Shown: positions 1 to 9,416 of the stretch, one piece after another
How the letters are laid out: the number at the start of each line of letters is the position of its first letter
Numbering within the stretch: the first letter of the stretch is position 1
Source: Martinezella lusitana
GTDB lineage: Bacteria; Pseudomonadota; Alphaproteobacteria; Rhizobiales; Rhizobiaceae
Reading direction: 5' to 3'
Length of the DNA: 64,000 nucleotides
NCBI RefSeq assembly: GCF_014207095.1
Contig: NZ_JACHBG010000003.1
Location: 124,001-188,000, forward strand
Notes under the pieces: model-generated
What the model was told of the DNA's origin: nothing
Seen by the model: only the letters and a program-made list of their open reading frames with translations
Database searches by the model: none
Program-made: the position numbers and the translations under genes

Positions 1-1475
1 CGGGAAAGTCGGTGACCGCCCGCACGGTGATGGGGCTTTTGACCAAGCGCGCGGTGGTTTCGGACAAATCCACCGTTCATTATGATGGCAAGAATGTCCT
101 GAAATTCTCGGAGCGAGCGCGCCGACAGCTGCGCGGCGACCGCATCTCGATGATTTTCCAGGAGCCGATGAGCTCGCTCAACCCGATCTATACCATCGGC
201 AGCCAGATCGTCGAGGCGATCCGGGTTCATCGCAAGGTCAGCCGCCGGGACGCCGAGAAACGGGCTCTCGACTTGCTGAAGCAGGTGCAGATCCCCGATC
301 CGGAAGCGCGGCTGAAGCAATATCCGCATCAGCTATCCGGCGGTCAGCGCCAGCGCGTAATGATCGCCATGGCGCTTGCCAACAACCCGGACGTGCTGAT
401 CGCCGACGAGCCGACGACGGCGCTCGACGTGACCGTGCAGGCACAGATCCTGAACCTCATCCGCGACCTGCAAAAGCAGCTCGGCATGGCGGTGATCCTC
501 ATCACCCACGACCTGACCGTCGTGCGCCAGTTCTCCGACTACGTCTACGTGATGCAGCATGGAGAAATGCGCGAGCACAATACGACAGAAGCCTTGTTTG
601 CTCATCCGCAGCACCCCTACACGAAGCATCTCCTGTCGTCGGAGCCGCGCGGCCGAGCAAAACCACTGCCGCCGAACTGCGATACCGTGCTCGAAGGAAA
701 GTCCGTCAAGGTTGCTTTCATGCTGCGGCATGGAAGCTTCTTTAAGCCGGATATGCGCGAGCTTGTCGCTGTCAATGGCCTGAATCTGGAATTGCGCCGT
801 CATGAAACGCTCGGGCTGGTCGGGGAATCCGGATCCGGCAAGACCACCTTCGGCCAGGCGCTCCTGCGCCTCATCGATGCCGATAGCGGCGAGATTTTCT
901 TCGACGGGCAAGCGATACACGGCAGATCTCGCGCCGAGATGCGGCCTTTGCGGTCCCGTATGCAGATCGTCTTTCAGGATCCGTTCTCGTCGCTCAATCC
1001 GCGCATGACCATCGGTCAGATCATTTCCGAGGGACTGGTGGTCAACAATATCGGCGCCAACAAGGCCGAGCGGCTGGAGCGCGTGCAGGACGCACTCGTC
1101 AGTGCCGGCATGCCCGCCAATATCCTCTCCCGCTTCCCGCACGAGTTTTCCGGCGGCCAGCGTCAGCGCATCGCAATTGCCCGCGCCATCGCACTCGAGC
1201 CGGAATTCATTCTGCTCGACGAGCCGACCTCGGCGCTCGATCTCTCCGTTCAGGCCCAGATCATCGATCTGCTGCGCAAGCTGCAGGACGAGCGCGGCCT
1301 GAGCTACCTCTTTATCTCGCACGACCTCAAGGTCGTCCGCGCCCTCTGCCATCGCGTGATCGTCATGCAGCATGGCAAGATCATGGAGGAAGGGCCGGTC
1401 GACGACGTTCTATCTCATCCCAAGACCGCCTACACCGAACGCCTCGTCAGAGCGGCGTTCGAGGTAGCTTCATAG
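1..1475 (+). CDS. ABC transporter double ATP-binding protein (peptide/oligosaccharide type), 5' truncated
   Basis: The reading frame is already open at base 3 (Gly-Lys-Ser, the end of the first Walker A motif), so the true start lies before the window. Two ATPase domains are fused. The first shows [12 protein letters not shown] (Q-loop), LSGGQRQR and ADEPTTALD. The second shows [29 protein letters not shown] and [10 protein letters not shown]. All catalytic motifs are intact, so it should energise a complete importer at the inner membrane. The domain pairing is that of Dpp/Opp/Agp systems, whose permeases and binding protein are presumably upstream of the window. The gene for a GH4 glycosidase follows after 18 bases, so an alpha-galactoside or related oligosaccharide is a likely substrate; that is inference from context. 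Confidence 0.93.
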   Translation, partial: GKSVTARTVMGLLTKRAVVSDKSTVHYDGKNVLKFSERARRQLRGDRISMIFQEPMSSLNPIYTIGSQIVEAIRVHRKVSRRDAEKRALDLLKQVQIPDPEARLKQYPHQLSGGQRQRVMIAMALANNPDVLIADEPTTALDVTVQAQILNLIRDLQKQLGMAVILITHDLTVVRQFSDYVYVMQHGEMREHNTTEALFAHPQHPYTKHLLSSEPRGRAKPLPPNCDTVLEGKSVKVAFMLRHGSFFKPDMRELVAVNGLNLELRRHETLGLVGESGSGKTTFGQALLRLIDADSGEIFFDGQAIHGRSRAEMRPLRSRMQIVFQDPFSSLNPRMTIGQIISEGLVVNNIGANKAERLERVQDALVSAGMPANILSRFPHEFSGGQRQRIAIARAIALEPEFILLDEPTSALDLSVQAQIIDLLRKLQDERGLSYLFISHDLKVVRALCHRVIVMQHGKIMEEGPVDDVLSHPKTAYTERLVRAAFEVAS

Positions 1476-1493
1476 CATCCAGGAGATTTTGAA

Positions 1494-2864
1494 ATGACAA
1501 GCACTCCCAAGATCACCTTCATCGGTGCCGGCTCGACCGTCTTCATGAAGAACATTATCGGCGACGTCCTGCAGCGCCCGGCGCTTGCCGGAGCCAAGAT
1601 CGCATTGATGGATATCAATCCGCAGCGACTGGAAGAAAGCGCCATCGTCGCCCGCAAGCTGGCCTCGACGCTCGGCGCGCCAGCGACGGTTGAGACTTTC
1701 ACCGATCAGCGCAAGGCACTTGATGGCGCCCACTTCGTCGTCGTCGCCTTCCAGATCGGCGGATACGAACCCTGCACCGTGACGGACTTCGAGGTTCCGA
1801 AGAAGTATGGTCTGCGCCAGACGATTGCCGACACGCTCGGCGTCGGTGGCATCATGCGCGGCCTACGCACGGTTCCGCATCTGTGGAAGATCTGCGAGGA
1901 CATGCTCGCCGTCTGCCCGAATGCGATCATGCTGCAATATGTGAACCCGATGGCCATCAACACCTGGGCGATTGGCGAGAAATACCCCACGATCAAGCAG
2001 GTCGGTCTTTGCCATTCCGTGCAGGGCACGGCCATGGAACTGGCGCACGATCTCGACATTCCCTATGACGAGATCCGCTATCGCTCGGCCGGTATCAACC
2101 ACATGGCCTTCTACCTCGCCTTCGAGCATCGCCAGCCGGATGGTTCCTACCGCAACCTCTATCCGGATCTCGTCCGTGCCTACCGAGAAGGACGCGCGCC
2201 GAAGCCCGGCTGGAACCCACGCTGCCCGAACAAGGTGCGTTACGAGATGTTGACCCGCCTCGGCTATTTCGTCACCGAAAGCTCCGAGCACTTCGCCGAA
2301 TACACGCCTTACTTCATCAAGGAAGGTCGCGAAGATCTGATCGAGAAATTCAGCATCCCGCTCGACGAATATCCGAAGCGTTGCATCGAGCAGGTGGCAC
2401 GCTGGAAGAACCAGGCCGAGGAATATCGCACCGCCGAGAAGATCGAGGTCAAGCAATCGAAGGAATATGCGTCTTCGATCATCAACTCAGTCTGGACCGG
2501 CGAACCCTCCGTCATCTATGGCAACGTCCGCAACAATGGCTGCATAACATCATTGCCCAGCAATTGCGCTGCCGAAGTGCCGTGCCTTGTCGATGCATCA
2601 GGCATTCAGCCAACCTATATCGGCGACCTGCCACCGCAGCTGACAGCCCTCATCCGCACCAACATCAATGTGCAGGAGCTGACGGTAAAGGCCCTGTTGA
2701 CGGAAAATCGCGAGCACATCTACCACGCCGCAATGATGGACCCGCATACGGCAGCCGAGCTCGATCTCGACCAGATCTGGTCGCTGGTCGATGAGCTGCT
2801 GGCAGCCCATGGCGAATGGCTGCCGGAATGGGCACGCGGCAATCGCAAGGTTCAGGCCGCCTGA
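1494..2864 (+). CDS. melA: Glycoside hydrolase family 4 alpha-galactosidase/alpha-glucosidase
   Basis: This 456-residue protein has the N-terminal NAD-binding motif ITFIGAGSTVF (residues 8-18) and the GH4 signatures NPMAINTW (151-158), GLCHSVQG (171-178) and GINHMAF. Cys173 and His203 match the divalent-metal ligands of family 4. GH4 enzymes cleave alpha- (or beta-) glycosides by an NAD+ and Mn2+ dependent oxidation-elimination mechanism in the cytoplasm. The gene follows the ABC ATPase by 18 bases with ggaga before the ATG, so it is probably co-transcribed and hydrolyses the imported sugar. MelA-type alpha-galactosidase or AglA-type alpha-glucosidase cannot be told apart here. Confidence 0.92.
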   Translation: MTSTPKITFIGAGSTVFMKNIIGDVLQRPALAGAKIALMDINPQRLEESAIVARKLASTLGAPATVETFTDQRKALDGAHFVVVAFQIGGYEPCTVTDFEVPKKYGLRQTIADTLGVGGIMRGLRTVPHLWKICEDMLAVCPNAIMLQYVNPMAINTWAIGEKYPTIKQVGLCHSVQGTAMELAHDLDIPYDEIRYRSAGINHMAFYLAFEHRQPDGSYRNLYPDLVRAYREGRAPKPGWNPRCPNKVRYEMLTRLGYFVTESSEHFAEYTPYFIKEGREDLIEKFSIPLDEYPKRCIEQVARWKNQAEEYRTAEKIEVKQSKEYASSIINSVWTGEPSVIYGNVRNNGCITSLPSNCAAEVPCLVDASGIQPTYIGDLPPQLTALIRTNINVQELTVKALLTENREHIYHAAMMDPHTAAELDLDQIWSLVDELLAAHGEWLPEWARGNRKVQAA

Positions 2865-2892
2865 AGCCACTCTCTCCCGGCTTGCGGCCCAA

Positions 2893-2929
2893 AAGGCCTC
2901 GCGGTGTTGCCGCGGGGCCTTACGCTTTT
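2893..2929 (+). terminator. Rho-independent terminator after the GH4 gene
   Basis: A 12-base-pair stem (2893-2904 with 2910-2921, one G-T pair) closes a TGTTG loop and is followed by the T-rich stretch cttttg. It lies 29 bases after the GH4 stop codon and should end the sugar-utilisation transcript. Confidence 0.85.
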
Positions 2930-3042
2930 GGTCACACGAGGGAAAAGGAAATACGAAACGCAATGAATGACACATCGAAAGACGATGACAAGGCATGATC
3001 GACTGCGTTAGAAACACTCGCAGTTTGGAGGAGACGAACGAC

Positions 3043-4185
3043 ATGGCCAGCTCGGATACATTCACCACAGGAACATTCGTCGGTCGCATTTGGCGTCCGG
3101 ATGCTGAAGGCCCTGCCCTCGTCACTGTCCGCGACGGCGCGCTCCATGACATCACCTCGAAACAAGCGCCGACCATGCGCGATCTTGTCGAGATGGACGA
3201 TCCGGTTGCGTTTGTCCGCGCTCAGAAAGGCGAAGCGGTCGGTAGCCTCGATACTCTTCTCGCAGCCAAACCTGATCGCTCGGCAATCCATCTTCTCGCG
3301 CCGATCGATCTTCAGGCGATCAAGGCTTGCGGCGTGACCTTCGCCCGCTCGATGCTTGAACGCGTCATCGAGGAGCGCGCGGCCGGTAATCCCGATCTCG
3401 CCGAAGCGATCCGCGGTAAGGTGACCGCGCTGATCGGCGACAGCCTGCGCAACCTCAAGGCCGGCTCGCCTGAGGCCGCCAAGGTCAAAGCGGCACTGAT
3501 CGAAGAAGGTGTCTGGTCGCAATATCTCGAAGTCGGCATCGGGCCTGATGCGGAGGTCTTCTCCAAATCGCAGGTTATGTCCTCAATGGGACCAGGCGCG
3601 GATGTCGGCTTGCACCCGATCTCGAAATGGAACAATCCGGAGCCGGAAATCGTCCTGGCAGTCGATAGTCAGGGGCGGGTCAGAGGCGCGACGCTTGGCA
3701 ATGACGTCAACCTGCGCGATGTCGAGGGACGCTCTGCCCTGCTGCTCGGCAAGGCCAAGGACAACAATGCTTCCTGCTCGATCGGCCCCTTCATCCGTCT
3801 GTTCGATGAGACTTACGGTCTAGACGACGTCCGCAATGCCGATCTCGACTTGAAGGTCGAAGGCGAGGACGGCTATGTGCTGCATGGCCGCTCGTCGATG
3901 AAGGAAATCAGCCGCGATCCCCTCGATCTCGTCGCGCAAACCATCGGCCGCCACCACCAATATCCCGATGGTCTCGTGCTGTTCATGGGAACGCTTTTCG
4001 CGCCGGTGGAAGATCGCGACACCCCTGGTCAGGGCTTCACCCACAAGGTCGGTGACATCGTCACCATCTCCAACGACAGGCTCGGCGCGTTGCAAAACCG
4101 CGTGCTGTTGTCGACCGAATGCCTACCATGGACTTTCGGCACTTCGCACCTGATGCGCAATCTCGCGCGGCGCGGATTGATTTGA
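3043..4185 (+). CDS. Fumarylacetoacetate hydrolase (FAH) family protein
   Basis: The 380-residue protein has the FAH C-terminal fold: the metal-site motif NNPEPEIVL, then GNDVNLRDVEGR and KAKDNNASCSIGPF. Members hydrolyse or dehydrate 2-keto acids with Mg2+. This longer form, with an N-terminal domain of about 150 residues, resembles FAH-fold dehydratases of 2-keto-3-deoxy sugar acids, so a role in sugar-acid breakdown is possible. I chose ATG 3043 because ggagga at 3027-3032 is well spaced; an in-frame ATG at 2995 has no such site. A terminator separates it from the GH4 gene, so it is probably its own unit. It converges with the CYTH gene, whose stop is 12 bases away. Confidence 0.85.
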   Translation: MASSDTFTTGTFVGRIWRPDAEGPALVTVRDGALHDITSKQAPTMRDLVEMDDPVAFVRAQKGEAVGSLDTLLAAKPDRSAIHLLAPIDLQAIKACGVTFARSMLERVIEERAAGNPDLAEAIRGKVTALIGDSLRNLKAGSPEAAKVKAALIEEGVWSQYLEVGIGPDAEVFSKSQVMSSMGPGADVGLHPISKWNNPEPEIVLAVDSQGRVRGATLGNDVNLRDVEGRSALLLGKAKDNNASCSIGPFIRLFDETYGLDDVRNADLDLKVEGEDGYVLHGRSSMKEISRDPLDLVAQTIGRHHQYPDGLVLFMGTLFAPVEDRDTPGQGFTHKVGDIVTISNDRLGALQNRVLLSTECLPWTFGTSHLMRNLARRGLI

Positions 4186-4196
4186 GGCGCGAGCTA

Positions 4197-4721
4197 TCAA
4201 GTGCGAGACTGAAGCGATAGCAGTTTCGTCGCCAATTGCTTGGCATCGATGGATGCAAGATTGCCACCGGCAAAGAACGGGTCGCGCGAGACGTCGCGCC
4301 CGACCCAGGGCGGGAGTATGAAGGTTTCGAGCGCAACGGCCGACTCCAGCTCCAGCTCGCCTAAAACCAAGCCGGCAAGATGATCTTCGAAGACATCAAT
4401 GCAGAATGCGGAGGGAATGACGTTGTATCGCTTCTTCCGCAAGCCTTTAGCGGGCAGCGCTGAGAACAGATCATGTTCCTGCGCCGTCAGGTAAATATTG
4501 ACGATTGCGAGCGGCTCGCCGCTCTCGCTCGGGTACTTTTTGCAGAGCTTGTATTGCGTCTCCCGATCCTGGCCGGTGATCTTGCGCAGGCGTAGTCTCG
4601 TGCCATCGAGATAGAGATCTTCGATCAGTCGAAATCTCTTGTCGGAAAGATCGGGAATATCGCCGAGTAGAAATCGCCGCTCAAATTCGGGCTTCGCATA
4701 TTTCGGAATTGAGTGCGCCAT
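4197..4721 (-). CDS. CYTH domain protein (class IV adenylate cyclase/triphosphatase fold)
   Basis: The 174-residue protein carries CYTH hallmarks: E-F-E-R-R-F at residues 12-17 (the family ExExK motif with Arg for Lys), the basic strand RLRLRK (42-47) and the acidic strand ELELES (122-127). The CYTH tunnel fold binds triphosphates; members include class IV adenylate cyclases, thiamine triphosphatases and inorganic triphosphatases. The substrate cannot be read from the sequence. The ATG at 4721 is preferred over an in-frame TTG at 4763. It lies downstream of a cyclic-nucleotide-binding protein on the same strand, 52 bases away, which makes nucleotide signalling worth considering but does not prove it. 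Confidence 0.82.
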   Translation of the reverse strand: MAHSIPKYAKPEFERRFLLGDIPDLSDKRFRLIEDLYLDGTRLRLRKITGQDRETQYKLCKKYPSESGEPLAIVNIYLTAQEHDLFSALPAKGLRKKRYNVIPSAFCIDVFEDHLAGLVLGELELESAVALETFILPPWVGRDVSRDPFFAGGNLASIDAKQLATKLLSLQSRT

Positions 4722-4773
4722 CTCGCAATGAGGCGCCTGCTGCTCAAAGGCACAAGCGCCCAACCTCTTGGTA

Positions 4774-5250
4774 TCAATGCGTGGACATCGGCTGCGACTG
4801 GCTCAAACGGCTGCGAACAGCCGTAAGCTCTGAGGTCGTATGGTTCAGACGATCGGCGAGAACGCGCATGATCTCGACCGCCATTTCCGGGAAGTCGCTG
4901 AGCAATTTCAGGAAGTGTTCCTTGCTGATCTTCAGCGCCTCCAGCCGAGAGGTCGCTTTCACTGTCGCTGTACGGGAAACGTCGCAAAGAATGGCGATTT
5001 CACCAACGATGGAGTTGAGATCGACCTCGGCAACCTTGATCTCGCCGGCGGGGCTGTCGACGAGAATATCAGCGGTTCCTGAAAGAACAACATAAGCGGC
5101 ATCGCCTTGATCGCCCTGATGAAACAGGGTTTGTCCAGCATTGTAGCTGACGCGATCCGACGTAAACGCCAACAATTTCAACTTCGCCGGTGCGATGCGC
5201 GAAAAAATCGGCACCCGCTTCAGCATTTCAACTTCATCTTTCAGAAGCAT
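4774..5250 (-). CDS. Stand-alone cyclic nucleotide-binding domain protein
   Basis: The 158-residue protein is almost entirely one cNMP-binding beta-barrel. YNAGQTLFHQGDQGDAAYVVLSG (given here as the span of residues 36-58) is followed by the phosphate-binding cassette VGEIAILCDVSRTATVKA, with the Gly-Glu pair at 83-84 and Arg93 that usually contact the cyclic phosphate and ribose. There is no helix-turn-helix after the barrel, so it is not a Crp/Fnr transcription factor; it more likely works as a protein partner. The ATG at 5250 has a G6 run as ribosome site; an in-frame TTG is at 5259. It follows the degenerate ABC protein by 52 bases on the same strand and is probably in the same transcript. 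Confidence 0.88.
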   Translation of the reverse strand: MLLKDEVEMLKRVPIFSRIAPAKLKLLAFTSDRVSYNAGQTLFHQGDQGDAAYVVLSGTADILVDSPAGEIKVAEVDLNSIVGEIAILCDVSRTATVKATSRLEALKISKEHFLKLLSDFPEMAVEIMRVLADRLNHTTSELTAVRSRLSQSQPMSTH

Positions 5251-5302
5251 GAGCTTCAACCCCCCAGTGTTCGGCCCCAGACGCCACTGTCGAGATAGGA
5301 TA

Positions 5303-8017
5303 TTACGATAACAGTTCTTTGAACATACCGTTTTTCTCTAAAAGGTCGGTCGTTGAACCGCTTTCGACAAGGTTGCCGTGATCGAACACCAACACGCGGT
5401 CGAACAATTCGGCAAAACTGGGATTGGACAGGACCCAGATGACAGCCGGTGAATAGCCCGCGCTATCGAGATCCCCCAATATGGCTCTGGCAATCTGATC
5501 CTGAACACGATGATCAAGCGCCGGCAGCGGGCGATTGCAGATGATATAGTCCGCGCGCTTCAAAAGCGCACGGCCGAGATTGAGCTTCTGCCGTTGCACG
5601 TTCGTCAGGCGCTTGCCGCCCGACCCGACGTCGAAATCCAGGCCGATCGACAGAACACCATCATGCATGCCGAGACGCGCGAAGACGTCGAACATGATCT
5701 GATGGATGCGCTCGGGGGCATTAGCCTGCTGATGCGCGATACGCCCGAACAGAACATTGTCCATCAGGGTCGCCGATGCCGTGAAGCGCTCGGGATCGTA
5801 ACGCTCGATCACGCTGGCAAGATCGGCGGGAATGTTCTCATAGAATTTCGCACGCGCCTGCACGATCTTCTCCATGAGCATCTGCGTCAGGAGACCGAAA
5901 CGGTGGCGGGGCTCGATGTAGGAAAAGCTCAACCGGATAATCGCCGATCTCTCGTCGTCGGTTGCCGCCTCGTAGCCCTTGCCATTCAGCTTCTGCAACA
6001 GCGCCTCATAGGTCGGAATATCTTCCGCCGTCATGAAGGTCAGTTGCTGGAAGAACGGATGATCCGGCGGCAAGTCTGTGAAGAGTTCGACGGCGTTTTC
6101 CGCAATCTCCAGGCCCATGTCATAGAGATCGGAGATCAGCCCGGTTTCTGCGAACAGTTGCCGGAAATATGGATGTGCGGCCAGCTTGCGGTTGGTCATC
6201 TGCGGCCGCTTCAGGGTGCCGAACAGCAGATTTTCGCCGACGGTCGCCTGCAGATTATAGGCGTCGAACTGGAAGGGAACGACGAGGTCCTCGAGCTTTT
6301 CTTCCTGCAGCCGCTCCCGCAGCGCCTGTCGCAATTCCACAATGCGTGACGTCAGATCCTGGTGTGATGCGGTGTCGACATTCGAGCGCAACGCCATGTC
6401 GAAAATATCTTGAGACATCGCCACGGCATCGAGAACAGGGCGGATCACCGAATAGATATCTTCCGGGCCGCTCGCTCCCGCAGCGGCATAGTCGACCCAG
6501 TCGCCATTGAGATCGAGTTCCGGATTGGCAGCTCGCCGCGCCTCGTTCATTTGCCACTTGGCTTTGGTCGCCTCCTCCTCACTATAGGCGGGGGGAATAA
6601 GTGGCGCGTGCTTGAGGCCATAGAGCAGATTGCTGCGCAACGTACCGTGGAAGAAGAAGGTCTCGGATGAGGCATAGGCGATCCGCCGCCCGGTCAGCGA
6701 CTCCGGCAGCTCCAATATGTCACGTCCATCAATCGAAACACGGCCGCTGTCCGGCCAGACCAGCCGGCCGAAGGCTTCAGCCAGATATTCGCCACCGGCA
6801 CCGCTGTCGCCGACGATCGCAACCTTTTCCCCGGGCTGGATTTCGACGGATACGTGGTCGAGTACACGCGCGCCGCTGTCGTCGACGACGGTCACATTGG
6901 TCGCGAGAAGCGAATGGGTAATGCGGCCGGCCGGCGCTGGCGAGACAACCTGGATCTTCGGGTCGATCAGATTGTCGACGCTGAATTGCTCGACAACCTG
7001 ATTATATTTCACCTGTACATCCTGGCGCGACTGATCCCAGTCGATCAGTTCCTTGAGAGGACCGGGCAGATCCTTGTAGGCATTGATGACGGCAACGAGC
7101 TGACCAATATCCAGCCGACCCTGCAGGGCCAGGAAGCCGCCGACCAGATAGAACAGGAACGGCGTGACCTGCGCGAGGAAGTTGTTGATGAACTTCACCA
7201 TGAACTTCCATTGGTAAAGATCATAGCGGATCGAAAAGATCAGCCCCAGGCGTTGCGCGATATCCGCGCGCTCCAGGTTCGTCGTGTCGTTCGCATGGAT
7301 CGTGCCGATCCCGTCGACGATCTCGCCGACGCGCCCGGAAAGCTCGCGCGCCGTCAGCTGTCGCTGGCGACCGAGCTCCAAAAGGCGCTTGCGCATGCGC
7401 GGAATGACGATCGCCTGCACTGCGACGATGGCTGCGGCAATCATGCCCAGCCAGAAATTCTGCATGATGATGAAGACGAGGGCCGTCACCGCCTGGCCAC
7501 CCAGGAGCGCTGGCTGAACGAAGGCATCGCCGGTGAAACCGCCCATCGGCTCCACCTCGTCCTTGATCATCGTTGCAATCTCGGCAGGCTTCACCCGCTT
7601 GAAATGCGCCGGCGGGAACCGCAGCACCCGATCAATCAGCTCGAAACGGATGCGGCGCAGCATGCGTTCGCCAAGCCGGCCCTTGTAGGTGTTGATATAG
7701 AGCTTGAAGAGGCCGTTGAGCACGACAAGGGCCAGAAACACCAGGCTCAGCGCCACCAGCATCCACATGCGGGTAAGCTGGAATCCGTGGAACACTTCGA
7801 TATGACCGATCAACGGTACGTCGAAGGCAATGTGCATGAAGGTCTGCGTGTCGCCTGGATGCTCGAAGCCCTTACCCTGAATGGGTCCATTGACGATCTG
7901 CTTCGGCAGGTCGAACGACAGGAAGTACGGAATCATCGAAGCGGCGACAACAAGCAGTATCCAAATCTGCTCCAGTCGGGTATTCGACCAAATGTAACGC
8001 GCTAGGCTTTTTTCCAT
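5303..8017 (-). CDS. ABC exporter-like protein with degenerate, expanded nucleotide-binding domain
   Basis: The 904-residue protein has an ABC exporter membrane domain (about residues 15-310, helices near 20-36, 85-103, 170-205 and 275-300) and a C-terminal ABC-ATPase-like domain. That domain lacks every catalytic element: Walker A reads GDSGAGGEYL (403-412, no Lys), the signature reads RLTNVQRQ in place of LSGGQ (803-810), Walker B reads YIICNRPLPALD (Asp and Glu replaced by Asn and Arg) and the H-loop His is Asn. Walker A and signature lie about 400 residues apart, against about 110 normally. The extra part repeats the segment after the Q-loop: TLRSNLLYG (459-467), TVGENLLFG (592-600) and TLMDNVLFG (750-758). 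There is no stop or frameshift, so it looks selected rather than decayed. No active partner ATPase is adjacent. Its neighbours are glycosyltransferases and a cNMP-binding protein. Confidence 0.88.
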   Translation of the reverse strand: MEKSLARYIWSNTRLEQIWILLVVAASMIPYFLSFDLPKQIVNGPIQGKGFEHPGDTQTFMHIAFDVPLIGHIEVFHGFQLTRMWMLVALSLVFLALVVLNGLFKLYINTYKGRLGERMLRRIRFELIDRVLRFPPAHFKRVKPAEIATMIKDEVEPMGGFTGDAFVQPALLGGQAVTALVFIIMQNFWLGMIAAAIVAVQAIVIPRMRKRLLELGRQRQLTARELSGRVGEIVDGIGTIHANDTTNLERADIAQRLGLIFSIRYDLYQWKFMVKFINNFLAQVTPFLFYLVGGFLALQGRLDIGQLVAVINAYKDLPGPLKELIDWDQSRQDVQVKYNQVVEQFSVDNLIDPKIQVVSPAPAGRITHSLLATNVTVVDDSGARVLDHVSVEIQPGEKVAIVGDSGAGGEYLAEAFGRLVWPDSGRVSIDGRDILELPESLTGRRIAYASSETFFFHGTLRSNLLYGLKHAPLIPPAYSEEEATKAKWQMNEARRAANPELDLNGDWVDYAAAGASGPEDIYSVIRPVLDAVAMSQDIFDMALRSNVDTASHQDLTSRIVELRQALRERLQEEKLEDLVVPFQFDAYNLQATVGENLLFGTLKRPQMTNRKLAAHPYFRQLFAETGLISDLYDMGLEIAENAVELFTDLPPDHPFFQQLTFMTAEDIPTYEALLQKLNGKGYEAATDDERSAIIRLSFSYIEPRHRFGLLTQMLMEKIVQARAKFYENIPADLASVIERYDPERFTASATLMDNVLFGRIAHQQANAPERIHQIMFDVFARLGMHDGVLSIGLDFDVGSGGKRLTNVQRQKLNLGRALLKRADYIICNRPLPALDHRVQDQIARAILGDLDSAGYSPAVIWVLSNPSFAELFDRVLVFDHGNLVESGSTTDLLEKNGMFKELLS

Positions 8018-8255
8018 CGCTTATTGCAGGCTTTCAGATTCAATCGCCCAGCGCCGGCGAGATGCCGGCACCGATGTTACAGAAATGCAGGATGAGCTTG
8101 TTGCGGATGCGTGGCCCCATTGTGAAAAGGGACGCTGCCCGGTCTTTCGTCCACGCTCCCCCCGATTCATCGATTTTTCGATTTATATCACAAGATTGCA
8201 GGAATCCAGGAACATAAAACGGCAGGATATATCGATCATTGCGCCATCTCGGCGC

Positions 8256-9416
8256 TCACGCGATCTGGCGAATGATAGCCGAGGTCCTGGCCGCGCCACC
8301 GAGGTCGATATCAGCGCTGCCAGGCTTGGGCCGCGACAAGGCGGTCTCGACCGCCCTGACCAGCAGATCCGTGGTCAGTCCGGCCTCGGGTAGCGCCTGC
8401 GCAAGACCAAGCTTCTCAAGCCGCTCGGCCCTCACGGACTGCTCGGTCTCCCCGCCGGCGGTGAACGGCACCAGAATGGCGCGGCAGCCTGTGACAAGGA
8501 GATCGCCAACCGTGTTGTAACCGGCTTGGGAAATCGACAGCTCCGCCCCTCTCAGCAATGAAGGGAAATCCTTGCGGAAGCGCACGATTTCGACATTACC
8601 AGGTGCATCCTTGGTCAAATCCGCAAAATCCTGTTCCGGCAGGTTCGGGCCGGTGACGAGCAGCCAGCGATGCGAGGTCGCCACTCGGCTCGCCGCCTCA
8701 AGCGAGGCGCGGATAAGATCACGGCCGACGGCGCCGCCGCCAGCGGAAACGACAATATCGAAGGTCTCGACAGGCTCGGGAGGCAGCGCAGGTGCCACAA
8801 GCCCGGTGTAGACGATCTTATCGGCGATAGAACCGGTCAGAGGGAATGTCTCTTCCAGCCGGATGAAGTGGGGATCCCCGTGGACGAGAACGCCATCGAA
8901 ATGATCGCGCAGCAGCCCTACCGTCTCCTCGTCGCGTCCCGGCTTCTTCTGCTGCTGCAGGATATCGCGCACCGACGAATAAAGCCGGGGCTTCGGATCA
9001 GCCTTGGCAACCGCGTCCAGCAAGGGCAGCAGCTCAAAACGCATCTGCCGGCGCCCGAAGGGAAATGCTTCTATGACGACGACGTCCGGCGCTGCGTGCC
9101 GAAACGCCTCAAGCAGACGCTCGCGGCGCTGTGTTAGGAACGCTTCATCGACTGGATTGCCGGATTGATCGGCGAGCCCGGAAAAACCGGAACTGCTGGC
9201 GACCACCGCCGGCAGCGTAACCGAGGTCACATCGCTACCTGGAAAGCCACTCACCGGGATGCCGCCGGTAACGACAGTTACCTGGCAGCCGTCCGCGGTC
9301 ATGGCGCTAGCAATGCGGCTGGCTCTTGCAAGATGGCCAATTCCGAGCAGATGCTGAACATAGAAGAATATACGCAAGGGACGGATGTCTGCTGACGTCA
9401 TGCGGATTTCCGCCAT
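8256..9416 (-). CDS. Glycosyltransferase, MurG/GT28-like (first of two paralogues)
   Basis: The 386-residue protein begins with FFYVQHLLGIGHLARASRIA, the glycine-rich N-terminal loop of GT-B enzymes. Its C-terminal half has VVSAGGGAVGRDL and QAGYNTVGDLLVTGCRAILVP, the nucleotide-sugar site seen in MurG-like transferases. It should add a sugar from an NDP-sugar donor to an unknown acceptor. The ATG at 9416 follows aaggaag; a second ATG at 9401 makes an exact ATGA overlap with the preceding gene, so the start is uncertain by five codons. Either way it overlaps the upstream GT4 gene, which implies co-translation. It shares order and motifs with the protein at 10778-11992. Confidence 0.85.
   Translation of the reverse strand: MAEIRMTSADIRPLRIFFYVQHLLGIGHLARASRIASAMTADGCQVTVVTGGIPVSGFPGSDVTSVTLPAVVASSSGFSGLADQSGNPVDEAFLTQRRERLLEAFRHAAPDVVVIEAFPFGRRQMRFELLPLLDAVAKADPKPRLYSSVRDILQQQKKPGRDEETVGLLRDHFDGVLVHGDPHFIRLEETFPLTGSIADKIVYTGLVAPALPPEPVETFDIVVSAGGGAVGRDLIRASLEAASRVATSHRWLLVTGPNLPEQDFADLTKDAPGNVEIVRFRKDFPSLLRGAELSISQAGYNTVGDLLVTGCRAILVPFTAGGETEQSVRAERLEKLGLAQALPEAGLTTDLLVRAVETALSRPKPGSADIDLGGAARTSAIIRQIA

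Noticed and set aside
6854-8005. A 383-codon plus-strand open frame opposite the degenerate ABC gene
   Set aside because: Low-complexity, charged product without domain; the minus-strand frame has clear membrane helices and ABC fold motifs.
5303-8017. The degenerate ABC gene as a pseudogene
   Set aside because: The frame is intact over 904 codons, the extra segment is structured and repetitive, and the neighbouring genes are intact; decay would be expected to show stops or frameshifts.
8053-8069. GCCGGC-GAGAT-GCCGGC hairpin upstream of the degenerate ABC gene
   Set aside because: Short self-palindromic arms are common in this GC-rich DNA; no supporting signal.
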